A stretch of DNA of 64,000 nucleotides from Gemmatirosa kalamazoonensis (GCF_000522985.1 NZ_CP007129.1:744001-808000), one strand, 5' to 3'. Shown: positions 36,591 through 45,748, counted from the stretch's first letter. Numbers and translations are program-made. Notes: generated from the letters alone by a model not told the origin.

Positions 36591-38741
36591 CTAACGCGCG
36601 CTCCCCGACGCGACGTTCGGGCGCAGGTGCTGCTTGAAGAACGCGTCCACGCGCTGCCACGCGTCGCGCACCACGAAGCTGCGGTCGAAGTAGTGGAACT
36701 CGCCCGGGTAGACCATGAAGTCGACCAGGCTGCCCTTCCCTGCCTTCAGCAGGTGGTCGATCAGCAGCACGGAGTGAACGAACGGCACGTTCACGTCCGC
36801 GCTGCCGTGCAGGATCAGCAGCGGGCGTTGCAGCCGGTCCACGTGATACATGGGCGCCGCCTGCGCGTAGACCTCCGGATGCTCCTGCGGCGTGCCGATG
36901 CGGCTCGTCGTCCACCCGCCGTGGTACGGATCGTCGTAGTAGAGCGTGTAGTCGGCGACGCCGGCGACGTCCACCGCCGCGCGGAACAACGTCGGCTCCT
37001 GGGTGACGGCGAGCAACGTGAAGAAGCCGCCGTAGCTCAGTCCCCACACGCCGATGCGATCGCCGTCGACGTAGCCGAGCGACTTGAGGTAGGTCGCGGC
37101 CATGCGCGCGTCCTTCGCGTCCTTGCCCCCGACGTCCATGTACACGTCGTTGCGCCAGTCGCGCCCGTACCCGATGCTGCCGCGATAATCCGGTGCGATG
37201 ACGACGTAGCCCTGCTGCAGCAGGTACTGATGGAACTCGTAGTAGACGGCCTCGTTCCGGTCGGTGTGCCAGCCGTCGTAGTTCTGGTTCACGCCGTCCG
37301 GATGGATCCACACGATCGCCGGGTGCTGCGTGGCGCGGTCGAGGTGCTTCGGCACGAAGAGCCACGCCGGCACCGGCTTCCCGTCGGGGCCGGGATAGTG
37401 GATCAGCTGCGGCGCGACCAGCTCGTTCTTGTCGATGCTGTTAGGCATCGACGAGGTCAGACGCGTCACGGCCGCGTTCGCGCGGGCGTCGGCGACGTAC
37501 AGGTCGGCGGAGTTCCGCGCGTCGGTATGCTGGAACAGCAGGCGTCTGTCGTCGGGCGACCACTGCGGGGCGGTGTTCGTGCCGGGGCCCGAGGTCACGG
37601 TGACGATGGTCGCGGCGGCCGGGTCATCGCCGATCGTCGCGACCTCGATCTGACGCGTGCCCGGCTTGTCGGCGGTGTTCGCGTCCCACGCGATGCGCTT
37701 GCTGTCGTGCGACCAGACGGCGCGCCAGTGCTCGCCCGGTGCCTTCGTGATCTGCACCGGTGTGCCGCCGGCGGTGGACACGACGTAGAGCTGGTCCCAG
37801 CCGGTCGCGTCGCTCGTGTACAGCAGCCAGCGTCGGTCCGGCGAGAGCGCGTTGGTCGTCGTGTTCACGGAGCTGAAGAACCGCGCGACCGTGTCGACGT
37901 GGAGCACCACCGGTGGGCCGCCACCGACGTCGATCGACTCCGTCGTGCGCATCCGCCCGTCGCTCGAGCTGCGCGTCGACAGGAAGTGCGTGGCATCGAT
38001 CCACGCACCGCGACCGCCGCGCGCGAGCGGTTGGGGCGTGCCGCCGCTCGCGGGGACGATGAACGTCGTATCGCCACCGCGTCCGCCGAACTCGGTGGCG
38101 ACGAAGATCAGCTTCGCGCCGACCTCGGGGGGCGACGCGAAATGCTGCCTCGGGCCGCCTCGGCCGCCGACGCTGTACGTGAGGCGCTCGCCGGTGGGCA
38201 TCCACGCGAGTGCGCCGAGGGTGCTGTCGCCGTGCGCGATCCTCTCGTCCGCGTTCGTCGCGATGGTGTGCACGATCAGGTCGACGCCGCCCGACGACGA
38301 TGGCGCGAGGAAGGCGACGCGCGTGCCGTCGGGCGAGAGCGCGAATCCGCGCGCCTGCGCCGCCGACGGCCACGCGGTGTGCGGCGTGCCGCCGTTCACC
38401 GACACGGCGAGCAGGCCGCCGTCTCGAGGGAAGAAGAAGGTCTGGCCGTCCCTGCTCCAGAAGCTCCCGCCGGCGGTCTGCCCCTCGGCGTAGCTGGTGA
38501 GCGCGACCGCTGGACCGCTGCCGTCGGCGGGGACGGCCCACACGTTGTTGATCCCGCCATCGTCGTAGGTGAACCAGACGTGACTGCCATCGGGCGTCCA
38601 CTGGTGCCCCGACGGATGCTTGATCTGGATCAACTGATCGATCGTGAGCTTCGACGGCGCGCGCGGCGTGGCCGTCTGCGCCGCGGCGGCTCCGGCGAGC
38701 AGCGCCGTGGCCGCGAGGAAGAGCGTTCCCGAGGTGTGCAT
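36591..38741 (-). CDS. S9-family prolyl oligopeptidase (DPP4-like), exported
   Basis: 716 residues. A signal peptide (MHTSGTLFLAATALLAGAAAAQ) is followed by a beta-propeller of WD-like TolB repeats (about 30-440). The alpha/beta hydrolase domain has the nucleophile elbow GLSYGGFF (about 571), Asp in LHGSADVNVP and His in GEFHYFDRS. It cleaves short peptides, usually after proline, in the periplasm. The TAG stop lies in a GCCTAAC word at 36589. Confidence 0.92.
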   Translation of the reverse strand: MHTSGTLFLAATALLAGAAAAQTATPRAPSKLTIDQLIQIKHPSGHQWTPDGSHVWFTYDDGGINNVWAVPADGSGPAVALTSYAEGQTAGGSFWSRDGQTFFFPRDGGLLAVSVNGGTPHTAWPSAAQARGFALSPDGTRVAFLAPSSSGGVDLIVHTIATNADERIAHGDSTLGALAWMPTGERLTYSVGGRGGPRQHFASPPEVGAKLIFVATEFGGRGGDTTFIVPASGGTPQPLARGGRGAWIDATHFLSTRSSSDGRMRTTESIDVGGGPPVVLHVDTVARFFSSVNTTTNALSPDRRWLLYTSDATGWDQLYVVSTAGGTPVQITKAPGEHWRAVWSHDSKRIAWDANTADKPGTRQIEVATIGDDPAAATIVTVTSGPGTNTAPQWSPDDRRLLFQHTDARNSADLYVADARANAAVTRLTSSMPNSIDKNELVAPQLIHYPGPDGKPVPAWLFVPKHLDRATQHPAIVWIHPDGVNQNYDGWHTDRNEAVYYEFHQYLLQQGYVVIAPDYRGSIGYGRDWRNDVYMDVGGKDAKDARMAATYLKSLGYVDGDRIGVWGLSYGGFFTLLAVTQEPTLFRAAVDVAGVADYTLYYDDPYHGGWTTSRIGTPQEHPEVYAQAAPMYHVDRLQRPLLILHGSADVNVPFVHSVLLIDHLLKAGKGSLVDFMVYPGEFHYFDRSFVVRDAWQRVDAFFKQHLRPNVASGSAR

Positions 38742-38751
38742 GGCTGCTACG

Positions 38752-39213
38752 CTAGATCGGTGTCGTGAACCGCCGCCCGGTGTACGCGAGCCCGCAGGCG
38801 GGGTAGAACGCGTGCGCGTCGGCGCGCTGCTCGCCGCTCGTCACGGTGAGCCGCACGCAACCACGCGCCGCCGCCCATCGCTTCGCGTCGTCCACCAGTC
38901 GGCGTCCGACGCCGCGTCCCCGCGCGGCGCGCGTGACGACGAGCGCGGTGATCAGCGCCACCGGCCCCGCCGCGTGCAGCACCGCATGCGCCGCGATCGT
39001 CATGAGGCCGAGCGGCTCGCCGGCCGCGTCGAGCGCGAGCCATGCCGCTCCGCCTTCGGCACGGAGCGCGTCGAGGCGCGCCGGCAGCGGCGCCTCGTCG
39101 GTCGGGTGACCGAGCTCGGTGAGCAGTGCCGCGACGGCCGCGGCGTCGGCGGCGGTCACGTCGCGCACGACGACGGAGTCGGTGTCGTCGGTCGACACGG
39201 TCTCGATGCGCAC
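38752..39213 (-). CDS. GNAT-family N-acetyltransferase
   Basis: 153 residues from GTG 39213. ALVVTRAARGRGVGRRLVDDA is the acetyl-CoA binding V/I-x-x-x-x-R-G-x-G motif, and GEQRADAHAFYPACGLAYTGRRF is the usual C-terminal beta-bulge. The substrate is unknown. It starts a short leftward unit ahead of the S9 peptidase with an 11-base gap. Confidence 0.88.
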   Translation of the reverse strand: MRIETVSTDDTDSVVVRDVTAADAAAVAALLTELGHPTDEAPLPARLDALRAEGGAAWLALDAAGEPLGLMTIAAHAVLHAAGPVALITALVVTRAARGRGVGRRLVDDAKRWAAARGCVRLTVTSGEQRADAHAFYPACGLAYTGRRFTTPI

Positions 39214-39243
39214 GTCAGCGGAGGGCCGCCGGATCGGACCGCG

Positions 39244-39414
39244 TCACTCGTCGCCGGCGCTCGAGGAGCCGCCGTAGCCCGGCCGCTTGCGGCTGCCCTT
39301 CGGGGGCGGGGCTCCGGCCGGTCGTTTTCCCGGCGTGGGCTTCGGCTTGCCGCGGCCGCCGGGTGGACGGCCACCGCCCGGCTTCGGGTCGCGTCCTTTC
39401 TTGCCGCCTTTCAT
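39244..39414 (-). CDS. Very small basic Gly/Lys/Pro-rich protein (tentative)
   Basis: 56 residues rich in Lys, Gly, Arg and Pro (MKGGKKGRDPKPGGGRPPGG...). No family; possibly a disordered nucleic-acid-binding peptide. The frame is open well upstream, so ATG 39414 is a guess. A GAGAGA upstream is a poor ribosome site. Could be a chance ORF in GC-rich DNA. Confidence 0.4.
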   Translation of the reverse strand: MKGGKKGRDPKPGGGRPPGGRGKPKPTPGKRPAGAPPPKGSRKRPGYGGSSSAGDE

Positions 39415-39470
39415 GAGGTCTCTCGCGTCGAATGGGTGGGTGCGGCCCGACGTCGCCACGCCGCCTAACG

Positions 39471-39665
39471 CTAGTTGTCGCCCGCTTCCCGCTGCACTTC
39501 CTCGCGACATCGCGTGCACAGCCACGTCCGGCGCGCACCGATCGCCGCCGCGTCGCCATCGGCCGCCGACATGAAGTCCAGCCATGAGCTCCCGGGCCGC
39601 GCCCGACAGCGCGCGCACGGCTCGGGCTCGACCGGCCCGCGGTCCTTTCGCTCCGAGAAGATCAC
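39471..39665 (-). CDS. Small zinc-ribbon protein
   Basis: 64 residues with two CxxC knuckles: PCARCRARPG (about 17-20) and WLCTRCREEV (about 49-52), enough for one zinc ribbon. It begins MIFSERKDRGPVEPEP. Probably a nucleic-acid- or protein-binding module. The TAG stop is next to a GCCTAAC word at 39463. Small stand-alone zinc ribbons are frequent in accessory regions. Confidence 0.7.
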   Translation of the reverse strand: MIFSERKDRGPVEPEPCARCRARPGSSWLDFMSAADGDAAAIGARRTWLCTRCREEVQREAGDN

Positions 39666-39677
39666 GAGTGCGACCCG

Positions 39678-40097
39678 TTAGGCAGCGTCGGGGCTCGGCG
39701 CCGGTGCGCGCCACCGCGCGAGCAGCGCCGCCGCGGCCCGCGCGCCGAGGTACACGCCGAGGTACGAGCACGCCAGATCCGCGGCCGAGAGCGTGCGATC
39801 GGGGAAGAACGCCTGCGACGCCTCCTCCATCGTGATCGCGGCGGCGACGAGCACGCTGCCGAGCTGCGGCGCGAGACCGCCGAGCCGGATCCGCCGCCCG
39901 CCGAGCGCGAGGTCGACGAGGAGCGTGAGCACGGCGAGCAGCGTCACGTGGCCGACCTTGTCGCCACCCGGCCAGTCGTAGAGGTGCTTGATGAACGGCG
40001 GCAGCGTGTTGCGGTCCGCCGCGACGACGATGGCCGCGAAGCCGAGGAGCGACGCGGCGGCGAGGACGGCGATGACGATTCGCCGGGCGTTAGGCAC
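39678..40097 (-). CDS. VanZ-like membrane protein
   Basis: 139 residues, four helices. FIKHLYDWPGGDKVGHVTLLAVLTLL and ITMEEASQAFFPDRTLSAADLACSYLGV are VanZ-family hallmarks; the family is linked to teicoplanin tolerance but its usual role is unknown. Start and stop both lie in octamer words: GTG CCT AAC at 40097 and TAA in GTTAGGC at 39677. Confidence 0.85.
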   Translation of the reverse strand: MPNARRIVIAVLAAASLLGFAAIVVAADRNTLPPFIKHLYDWPGGDKVGHVTLLAVLTLLVDLALGGRRIRLGGLAPQLGSVLVAAAITMEEASQAFFPDRTLSAADLACSYLGVYLGARAAAALLARWRAPAPSPDAA

Positions 40098-40103
40098 CGG
40101 CCG

Positions 40104-40478
40104 TCAGTGCGGGGTCGGCACGCGGAACTCGCTGCGCGGCGTGACGCGCGCCGCGGCATCCGGGCGTGGCGCGCGCTCCGCGGCGGTGCGCTCGGCGAGC
40201 AGCCGCGCCGCGAACCGCTGGGCCTCCGCGACGCGCTCCACCTCGACGGCCGTGCTCTCGACGGTGTGCCGGAGCCCGTCGAGCTGCGGGCGCAGCGCGG
40301 CGACGGCGCGCTCGACGGCCCGTTCCGCGACGCGCGCCGCGTCGTCGGCCGCGTGCCCGGCCGCGTCCCGAGCGGCCCGCCGCGCCCCGAATCGCGCGCC
40401 GAGCCACGCGGCGATGGTGCTGCTCACCGTGGCGATCGCCCCGGCGGCGCCGAACAGCAGCAGGTAGTGCTCGCGCAT
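40104..40478 (-). CDS. Membrane-anchored coiled-coil hypothetical protein
   Basis: 124 residues. A single N-terminal helix (YLLLFGAAGAIATVSSTIAAWLG) is followed by Ala/Arg/Glu-rich heptads (about 35-100), probably a coiled coil. No family recognised. ATG 40478 chosen as the start of the membrane segment. It lies 7 bases upstream of the VanZ-like gene in the same direction. Confidence 0.6.
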   Translation of the reverse strand: MREHYLLLFGAAGAIATVSSTIAAWLGARFGARRAARDAAGHAADDAARVAERAVERAVAALRPQLDGLRHTVESTAVEVERVAEAQRFAARLLAERTAAERAPRPDAAARVTPRSEFRVPTPH

Positions 40479-40573
40479 GGTGCCGTGCCAGAAGGGAGGA
40501 AGCATATGACGGCGGTGTGGGAGCGGAACGGGTGGACCTCGAATGCTAACCGAACGATCGCCGCGCGTGCGGC

Positions 40574-41062
40574 TCACGCGCGCGCCTGCACCCCCGCGAG
40601 GATCTGTCGGATCGCTCCGAGGTGATACGCCGTGTGCGCCGCGGTGGACAGCGCGGCGGGAGCGGCCATGCCGTCCCAGTTCGTGCGCTCGGCGACGACC
40701 TTCCGCCACGTCGCGGCCTCGTCGCGGAGCGCGTCGCGCAGCGTGCGCCACGCATCGTCGGTGACGGTCGTGCGCCGCCAGCTCGCGTTCCAGTCGCTGC
40801 CGGCCCACGGATTCGCCTCGCCCGCCGCCCATCGGTTCAGCATCGCGAGGCCGAAGTGCAGGTGATCGACGTGCGACGCGATGGTCGATCGTTCGAAACC
40901 GGGCCGCTCGGACGCGGTGCTCGCATCGATGCTGTCGAGCTGGCGCAGGAGGCCCGGATCGCCGGGGTTGAGCACGTACGCTTCCTGCCCCGGCGGGCCG
41001 TCGAAGATCTCCGTCAGCATTGCGGACAACGCGCGCTGGAAGATCGAGTCCGTCGTCGTCAT
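40574..41062 (-). CDS. DinB-superfamily protein
   Basis: 162 residues of the four-helix DinB/YfiT-like fold. Candidate metal ligands are HVDHLHFGL (about 58-63) and AAHTAYHLGAIRQIL (near 145-151). DinB-like enzymes include thiol transferases and hydrolases. ATG 41062 has GGGAG six bases upstream; the ATG at 41095 lies inside the octamer and overlaps the upstream gene's stop, so it is less likely. Adjacent to a second DinB-like gene. Confidence 0.82.
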   Translation of the reverse strand: MTTTDSIFQRALSAMLTEIFDGPPGQEAYVLNPGDPGLLRQLDSIDASTASERPGFERSTIASHVDHLHFGLAMLNRWAAGEANPWAGSDWNASWRRTTVTDDAWRTLRDALRDEAATWRKVVAERTNWDGMAAPAALSTAAHTAYHLGAIRQILAGVQARA

Positions 41063-41087
41063 CGATGCTCCCGTCGAATCGGAATCG

Positions 41088-41624
41088 TTAGGCATCGGCC
41101 TGCGCCCATTCGCGCGACCGCGTCGTCCACTGCCACAGCCCGTCGGTGGCCTCGCGCGGCAATCGGTGTCCGAGCTGGCGGGCGACCATGACGATCTGCC
41201 CGCGGTGATGCGCCTCGTGCGCGACGAAGTACGTCAGCACGTGACCGACGTCGAGCGGCAGGTTGCGCCAGACGTACCCCTTCGACGGCGGCACGACGCC
41301 GCCCGCGCCGACGCCGAGCGCGATCAGCGACTCGATGCCCGCGCCGCTGCGCCGCAACGCGGCGAGGAGATCGGCTCGCGAGACCCGCCCGCGATCCACC
41401 AGCGCCGGTGCGGTGATGCCGTGCTCGCGTCCGAGGGTCTTCAGCCACTGCGCGCGGGCGTTGTGCAGGTGGGCCGCGACGCCGCGCACCGTGCGTCGCG
41501 GTGCGCCGGGCACGGCTTCGCTCCAGAGCTCCGGCGGGATTCGCTCCACCAGGAACGCCGTCACGCGGCAGTTCGTCCGCCACGCGCCGAGCAGCGTGTC
41601 GCGCAGATCGGGGGCCGGTGCCAT
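41088..41624 (-). CDS. DinB-superfamily protein
   Basis: 178 residues. AAHLHNARAQWL (about 50), DVGHVLTYFVAHEAHHRGQIVMVARQLG (about 128-155) are classic DinB metal-binding histidines (H...HxxxH). LWQWTTRSREWAQ ends the protein. ATG 41624 is preferred over 41654. Its TAA stop is supplied by a GTTAGGC word. Not paralogous in detail to its neighbour; substrate unknown. Confidence 0.87.
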   Translation of the reverse strand: MAPAPDLRDTLLGAWRTNCRVTAFLVERIPPELWSEAVPGAPRRTVRGVAAHLHNARAQWLKTLGREHGITAPALVDRGRVSRADLLAALRRSGAGIESLIALGVGAGGVVPPSKGYVWRNLPLDVGHVLTYFVAHEAHHRGQIVMVARQLGHRLPREATDGLWQWTTRSREWAQADA

Positions 41625-41637
41625 GACCGGGTGGTGG

Positions 41638-42141
41638 CTACTCGCGCGCCGCACGTCGCCGCGGCCGCTGCTTGGCGGATACCGAGCGGATCACGAGCGT
41701 CCCGGGCGGCCCGTCGCGCAGCGGCACCGGCGCGGACGTCGCGGCGGCCGTCAGCAGCGCCGCCACCTCGGGCCGCTCGAGATCGGCCGCCGACGAGACG
41801 CGAAGGAAGCGCGTCTGCTTGCCCGCACCGTGCAGCAGGCCCGCGGGATCGGCGAGCGCGGCACCGTGAATGAGGCACACGCTGACTCCCTTCGCCGATG
41901 CGGCGATCGAGAGCGCCGCGTCCGACGGTCGCAGCGTCGCCGAGTAGCCGATGACGAAGAAGTTGTAGTTGTCGTACACCAGCTCGTGCGCCGCCGGGAA
42001 GCGCCGCCGCAGGGCGTCGCGCACGTCGCCGATCAGCGCCCGATGCGCGGGCTCGAACTTGGCGATGAACTCCGCGAGCGTCGCCTCGGCGATGTCCGTC
42101 ACCGGTATCTCGGGCACCGCGCCGGGGAACTCCGACGACAT
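41638..42141 (-). CDS. DUF1801-family protein
   Basis: 167 residues. TLAEFIAKFEPAHRALIGDVRDALRRRFP, AHELVYDNYNFFVIGYS and ASAKGVSVCLIHGAAL match DUF1801-like (YdhG-related) proteins of unknown function. ATG 42141 has GAGGAA six bases upstream. An octamer word is at 42169, just upstream of this start. Confidence 0.85.
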   Translation of the reverse strand: MSSEFPGAVPEIPVTDIAEATLAEFIAKFEPAHRALIGDVRDALRRRFPAAHELVYDNYNFFVIGYSATLRPSDAALSIAASAKGVSVCLIHGAALADPAGLLHGAGKQTRFLRVSSAADLERPEVAALLTAAATSAPVPLRDGPPGTLVIRSVSAKQRPRRRAARE

Positions 42142-42227
42142 GGGCGATTCCTCACTGCGAGCGGGGATGCCTAACGCCTCGGCGTTCGTGCCGGCGCGGG
42201 CGCTGCGATCGCGTACCCTGTCCATCG

Positions 42228-42737
42228 TCAGAACGCGCGCTCTCGCAAGACGCGCCGCGGCACCTCGAGCAGCTGCACGACGGCGCCCCGGCCGGCATCG
42301 GCCGTCAGCAGCACCCATGCGAGATCCTCGCGCAGGAGCACGCGCGCGGCGGACGGACCGTGCGGCGCCGGCATCCGGAGCGAGGGCACGGCGACCCAGC
42401 CGGCCTCGATGCTCGCGCGCTCGACCGCTGCCCGCACCGCCGACGCTTCGTCCCGGCTCGCGCAGGGCCACCGCGCGCCCGGCGACATGCCGCCGTCCCG
42501 CGTCTCCGTCGTGAACACCGGCCGATCCGGCAGGAACGGGAGCCGCGCCGGATAGCTCGGCGGCCGCTGCGGCGCCGCCGAGTACTCGGTGACGATCTCC
42601 GCGCGGCCGGCGGCCGCGAGGCGCTGCCGGACGTACGGGTCGCTCGGCCGCGCGTCCACCGGCGTGTACGGCGTCGCGGCGACGCCCTCGGGCCCTCGCG
42701 TCACGAGGACCATCTGCGGCAGGGATGGCTCGCTCAT
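42228..42737 (-). CDS. Hypothetical protein, 169 residues
   Basis: Soluble, proline- and arginine-rich protein (MSEPSLPQMVLVTRGPEGVA...) of unknown family with no membrane segment or obvious motif. ATG 42737 overlaps the TGA of the RibD-like gene (ATGA), which supports it being translated. Codon use matches its neighbours. Confidence 0.6.
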   Translation of the reverse strand: MSEPSLPQMVLVTRGPEGVAATPYTPVDARPSDPYVRQRLAAAGRAEIVTEYSAAPQRPPSYPARLPFLPDRPVFTTETRDGGMSPGARWPCASRDEASAVRAAVERASIEAGWVAVPSLRMPAPHGPSAARVLLREDLAWVLLTADAGRGAVVQLLEVPRRVLRERAF

Positions 42738-43306
42738 GTCTGTCGCTTCACCTCGTAGCGGAGCGCCACCATGCCGCTCCGGTATGGCGTCACCTCGAGC
42801 AGATGCAGGGCGACCGTCCGGTCGAGGCCCTCGAAGAACGCGATGCCGTGGCCGATCACGACCGGCAGGATGGAGTAGCGAAGCTCGTCGGCGAGGCCGC
42901 GGCGCAGACACTCGCCGGCGACCGCGCCACCGCCCACGAACCAGATGCTGCGAAAGCTCGGCTTCAGCCGCTCGTCCACGAAGCGCTGGAGATCGCCCGC
43001 GTGGAACTCGACGGTCGGCCTCGTCCGGCGCAGCTCGCGACGGGTCAGGACGAACGTCGCCTTGTCGCCGTACGGCCAGCCGAGGCCCCGGGCCTCGAAG
43101 CCTAACGCGGTCTCGTAGGTTCGCGACCCCATGACGTAGCAGTCGATCGTCCGGAGGAAGTCGGCGACGGAATCCGGCGCCATGATCTCGCCGCCGTCGA
43201 AGTGGTCGGCGGTCTCCAGCCAGTCGACGCTGCCGTCCTTTCGCGCGATGAACCCGTCCAGGCTCGCCGCCATGTGGATCGTGACCCGAGAGTCCGCGGT
43301 CGCCAT
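42734..43306 (-). CDS. RibD-C/dihydrofolate-reductase-like protein
   Basis: 190 residues. MAASLDGFIARKDGSVDWL, YVMGSRTYETAL and SIWFVGGGAVAGECLRRGLADELR match the RibD C-terminal/YwjB-like reductase family that binds NADPH in a DHFR fold. Substrate unknown; these are common stand-alone accessory genes. A TTA-GGC octamer copy is inside (43100). Confidence 0.88.
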   Translation of the reverse strand: MATADSRVTIHMAASLDGFIARKDGSVDWLETADHFDGGEIMAPDSVADFLRTIDCYVMGSRTYETALGFEARGLGWPYGDKATFVLTRRELRRTRPTVEFHAGDLQRFVDERLKPSFRSIWFVGGGAVAGECLRRGLADELRYSILPVVIGHGIAFFEGLDRTVALHLLEVTPYRSGMVALRYEVKRQT

Positions 43307-43309
43307 GCG

Positions 43310-43660
43310 TCAGCCACCCGTGAAGGGAAGCTCCACTCGGCGCGCCTCTCCGCGAACGTACCGCTCGACGACCTCTCGCGCCGCCGGCTCGTACGCCGCG
43401 ACCGGCGGCAGCCCGCCGTCGAGCAGCGGCCCGCTGTCCCGCAGCAGCCGCGCGACCGCGTCCACGAGCAACTCCGTGTCGTGGTGGTCGGTCACGCAGG
43501 CCTCGACCAGCTCGACGAGATAGCTCGCCAGCTCCTCGGGGCTCGGCTCGCCGACGGCGCGCCACCCGATCGCGGTGAGCGCGGCCGCGAGTCCGGGCAG
43601 GGCACCGCCGCCGTGTCGGTCCGCGAGGAAGCGCTCCCGAAGTGAAGTGAAGCTGATCAT
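43310..43660 (-). CDS. Hypothetical protein, 116 residues
   Basis: Helical, acidic soluble protein (MISFTSLRERFLADRHGGGALP...) without recognised family. It ends three bases before the RibD-like start, so it is probably the first gene of that unit. ATG 43660 is the natural start; the upstream region diverges toward the GH43 gene. Confidence 0.6.
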   Translation of the reverse strand: MISFTSLRERFLADRHGGGALPGLAAALTAIGWRAVGEPSPEELASYLVELVEACVTDHHDTELLVDAVARLLRDSGPLLDGGLPPVAAYEPAAREVVERYVRGEARRVELPFTGG

Positions 43661-43801
43661 GAAGGTGCGATGGGTGTCACCGCGGCGCCCACCGGGATCA
43701 TGGAGCCCAGCCCGAGGCGGAGGAAGACCGTCCATCCGGCCACCCTTCGAGCGATCGGACGGGTGGCGCGGCGGAACGCCGTGCGGCCATCGTTCGCGGC
43801 G

Positions 43802-45391
43802 ATGCGTCTCTCCATCCCGATCGCCCTGCTGCCGCTGCTCGCCGCGTGCGCGTCGTCCCCACGCGTGGCGACCGTCCCTCGACACGGGCTCGAAGCGCGA
43901 GCCGTGCACGCGACGTCGAACCCGATCCTGTCCGACGGCACCGACTACACGGCCGATCCCGCGCCGCTCGTCGCCGGCGGAAAGCTCTACGTCATCACGG
44001 GACGCGACACCGCGGGGCCGCGCGTCAACGACTTCAAGATGCCCGAGTGGCAGATGCTGGTGACGAGCGGCGACCCGATGGCCGGACGGTGGACGCACTA
44101 TCCGCATTTTCTGAAGCCCGACGAGGTCTTCGAGTGGGCGGCCCCCGGTCGAGCGTATGCCGCGCAGATCGTGCGGGGGCCGAACGGCAAGTTCTATCTC
44201 TATGCCCCGGTCATCCATGCCGCCGCGACCACGAGAGACAAGTTCGCGATCGGCGTCGCCGTCGCCGATGCGCCACTCGGCCCGTGGGTCGACGCGCATC
44301 CGGCCGGCCCGGTCGTGTCGCAGTCGTATCCGATCGCGAACGACATCCAGAACATCGACCCGACGGTGCTCGTCGACGACGACGGGCGCGTCTATCTGTA
44401 CTGGGGCACGTTCGGGCACCTGAAGGGGGTCGAGCTCGAGCGGGACATGGTGACGTTCAAGGGCACGCCGATCGACGTGCGCACGCTGAACGGCTTCTTC
44501 GAGGCCGCCTGGCTGTTCAAGCGCAACGGCACGTACTACATGGCGTACGCGGCGAACACCGCCGGGCCGACGTCGGAATGCACGGAGGCCGTGTACTACG
44601 CCTGCATCGCGTACGGCACGTCGCCGTCGCCGCTCGGCCCGTGGACCTATCGCGGCGTGATCCTCGACCCGGTGTCCTCGACGACGTCGCATCCCGGGAT
44701 CGTGGCCTACGAGGGGAAGTGGTACATCACGTATCACACGGCCGACGCGAAGGGCGGCGGACACTTTCGTCGCTCGGTCGCCATCGATCGCGTCGAATGG
44801 GACGACGGCGTGAGCCCCGCGCGCATTCGCAAGGTCGTCCCGACCGGCGCTCCGCTCGACACCACGCCGATCGCGAACATCGCGTCGCACGCCCGCATCA
44901 CGGCGTCGAACGTGCCGGTCCCCGTGCAGTACTGGCTGCGCGCCGTCAACGACGGCAAGGTGCGCCCGAATCCACTGCCGCCGGACATGTGGGCCACGTG
45001 GTCGCGGAACAACCCGCCGCAGCAGTGGATCGTGTATCAGTGGGAGCAGCCCGAGACGCTCGTCGGGTCGAGCCTCCACTTCTGGGGCGATCATGCGGCG
45101 GGCGCCGGCGCCGGCGTCGCGCCGCCGAAGGCGTGGCGGCTGGAATACTGGGACGGCGGCGCGTGGAAGCCGGTCAGCGCGACCTCGCCGTACACCGCCA
45201 CGCTCGGCGCCGACAACCGCGTGGACTTCGCGCCGGTGACGACGCGCTGTCTGCGCGCGGTGTTCGACGCGTCGACCGATGGGACGAGCTTCGCGGCCGT
45301 CGCGCTCCAGGAGTGGGAGGCGTTCTCCACCCGGCCGCGCGCGGCGCGTCGACCATCCGTGAAGGGAGCCGCGACGGCGAACTGCTCGTAG
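43802..45391 (+). CDS. GH43-like glycoside hydrolase lipoprotein
   Basis: 529 residues. A lipobox (LLPLLAACASS) precedes a five-bladed propeller of the GH43 type: SDGTDYTADPAPL (catalytic base Asp), NIDPTVLVDDDGRVYLYWGT and EAAWLFKRNGTYYMAYA (acid Glu). From about residue 350 a discoidin/CBM-like beta-sandwich follows (WEQPETLVGSSLHFWGD, RCLRAVFDASTDGTSFAAV). It probably removes arabinose or xylose side chains at the cell surface. ATG 43802 starts the lipoprotein signal. Inserted rightward among leftward small genes. Confidence 0.87.
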   Translation: MRLSIPIALLPLLAACASSPRVATVPRHGLEARAVHATSNPILSDGTDYTADPAPLVAGGKLYVITGRDTAGPRVNDFKMPEWQMLVTSGDPMAGRWTHYPHFLKPDEVFEWAAPGRAYAAQIVRGPNGKFYLYAPVIHAAATTRDKFAIGVAVADAPLGPWVDAHPAGPVVSQSYPIANDIQNIDPTVLVDDDGRVYLYWGTFGHLKGVELERDMVTFKGTPIDVRTLNGFFEAAWLFKRNGTYYMAYAANTAGPTSECTEAVYYACIAYGTSPSPLGPWTYRGVILDPVSSTTSHPGIVAYEGKWYITYHTADAKGGGHFRRSVAIDRVEWDDGVSPARIRKVVPTGAPLDTTPIANIASHARITASNVPVPVQYWLRAVNDGKVRPNPLPPDMWATWSRNNPPQQWIVYQWEQPETLVGSSLHFWGDHAAGAGAGVAPPKAWRLEYWDGGAWKPVSATSPYTATLGADNRVDFAPVTTRCLRAVFDASTDGTSFAAVALQEWEAFSTRPRAARRPSVKGAATANCS

Positions 45392-45434
45392 GCGGGCGGG
45401 CGCGAGCCGTTAGGCGGCGGCACCGAGCGCGGTG

Positions 45435-45695
45435 CTAGGGGCGCGTGAGGTCGACGGTGGCGATGCGGAGATCGCCGCACCGCCGGCGCCGGTGGGCCGC
45501 CGAGTCCGCGAACGACCGCAGGTCCGTCGACACCGTGTCCGCGTGCGTCCGGGCAGTGGCGTACGCTCGCGCGCACGCCTCGGCGTTCGGCGCCGCGTGG
45601 ATCGGCGCGAGGGCGAGCCGAGCCGCCAGCACGGCGAGCGCGAGCAGCAGCGCCACCGCGCCGCCGTACGGCACCGCATCGCGACGACGCATCAT
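45435..45695 (-). CDS. Small single-helix exported or membrane protein
   Basis: 86 residues. A hydrophobic segment (GGAVALLLALAVLAARLAL, about 11-29) is followed by a polar tail with two cysteines (EACARAY and RRRCGDL). Could be a signal-anchored periplasmic peptide. Two in-frame ATGs (45695, 45692). A GTTAGGC word lies 20 bases beyond its stop. Confidence 0.55.
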   Translation of the reverse strand: MMRRRDAVPYGGAVALLLALAVLAARLALAPIHAAPNAEACARAYATARTHADTVSTDLRSFADSAAHRRRRCGDLRIATVDLTRP

Positions 45696-45725
45696 GTCCT
45701 CCGAGCCGAGGGTGGTCGGGCGCGC

Positions 45726-45748
45726 CTCCGTCAGCTGCAACGATGCGT
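45726..45748 (-). other. attC-like arm after VOC gene
   Basis: Read leftward, CGTTGCAGCTGACGG follows the VOC stop region. The same CGYTGCAGCTGAC block occurs at 52673-52699 and 53807-53830, twice next to a GCCTAAC-type or degenerate core. No matching GTTAGGC partner lies within the usual attC length, so this would be a remnant. Confidence 0.45.

Noticed and set aside
39244-39771. Long 175-codon frame including the small basic protein
   Set aside because: It runs through the zinc-ribbon gene in another frame; only the last 56 codons have any appeal.
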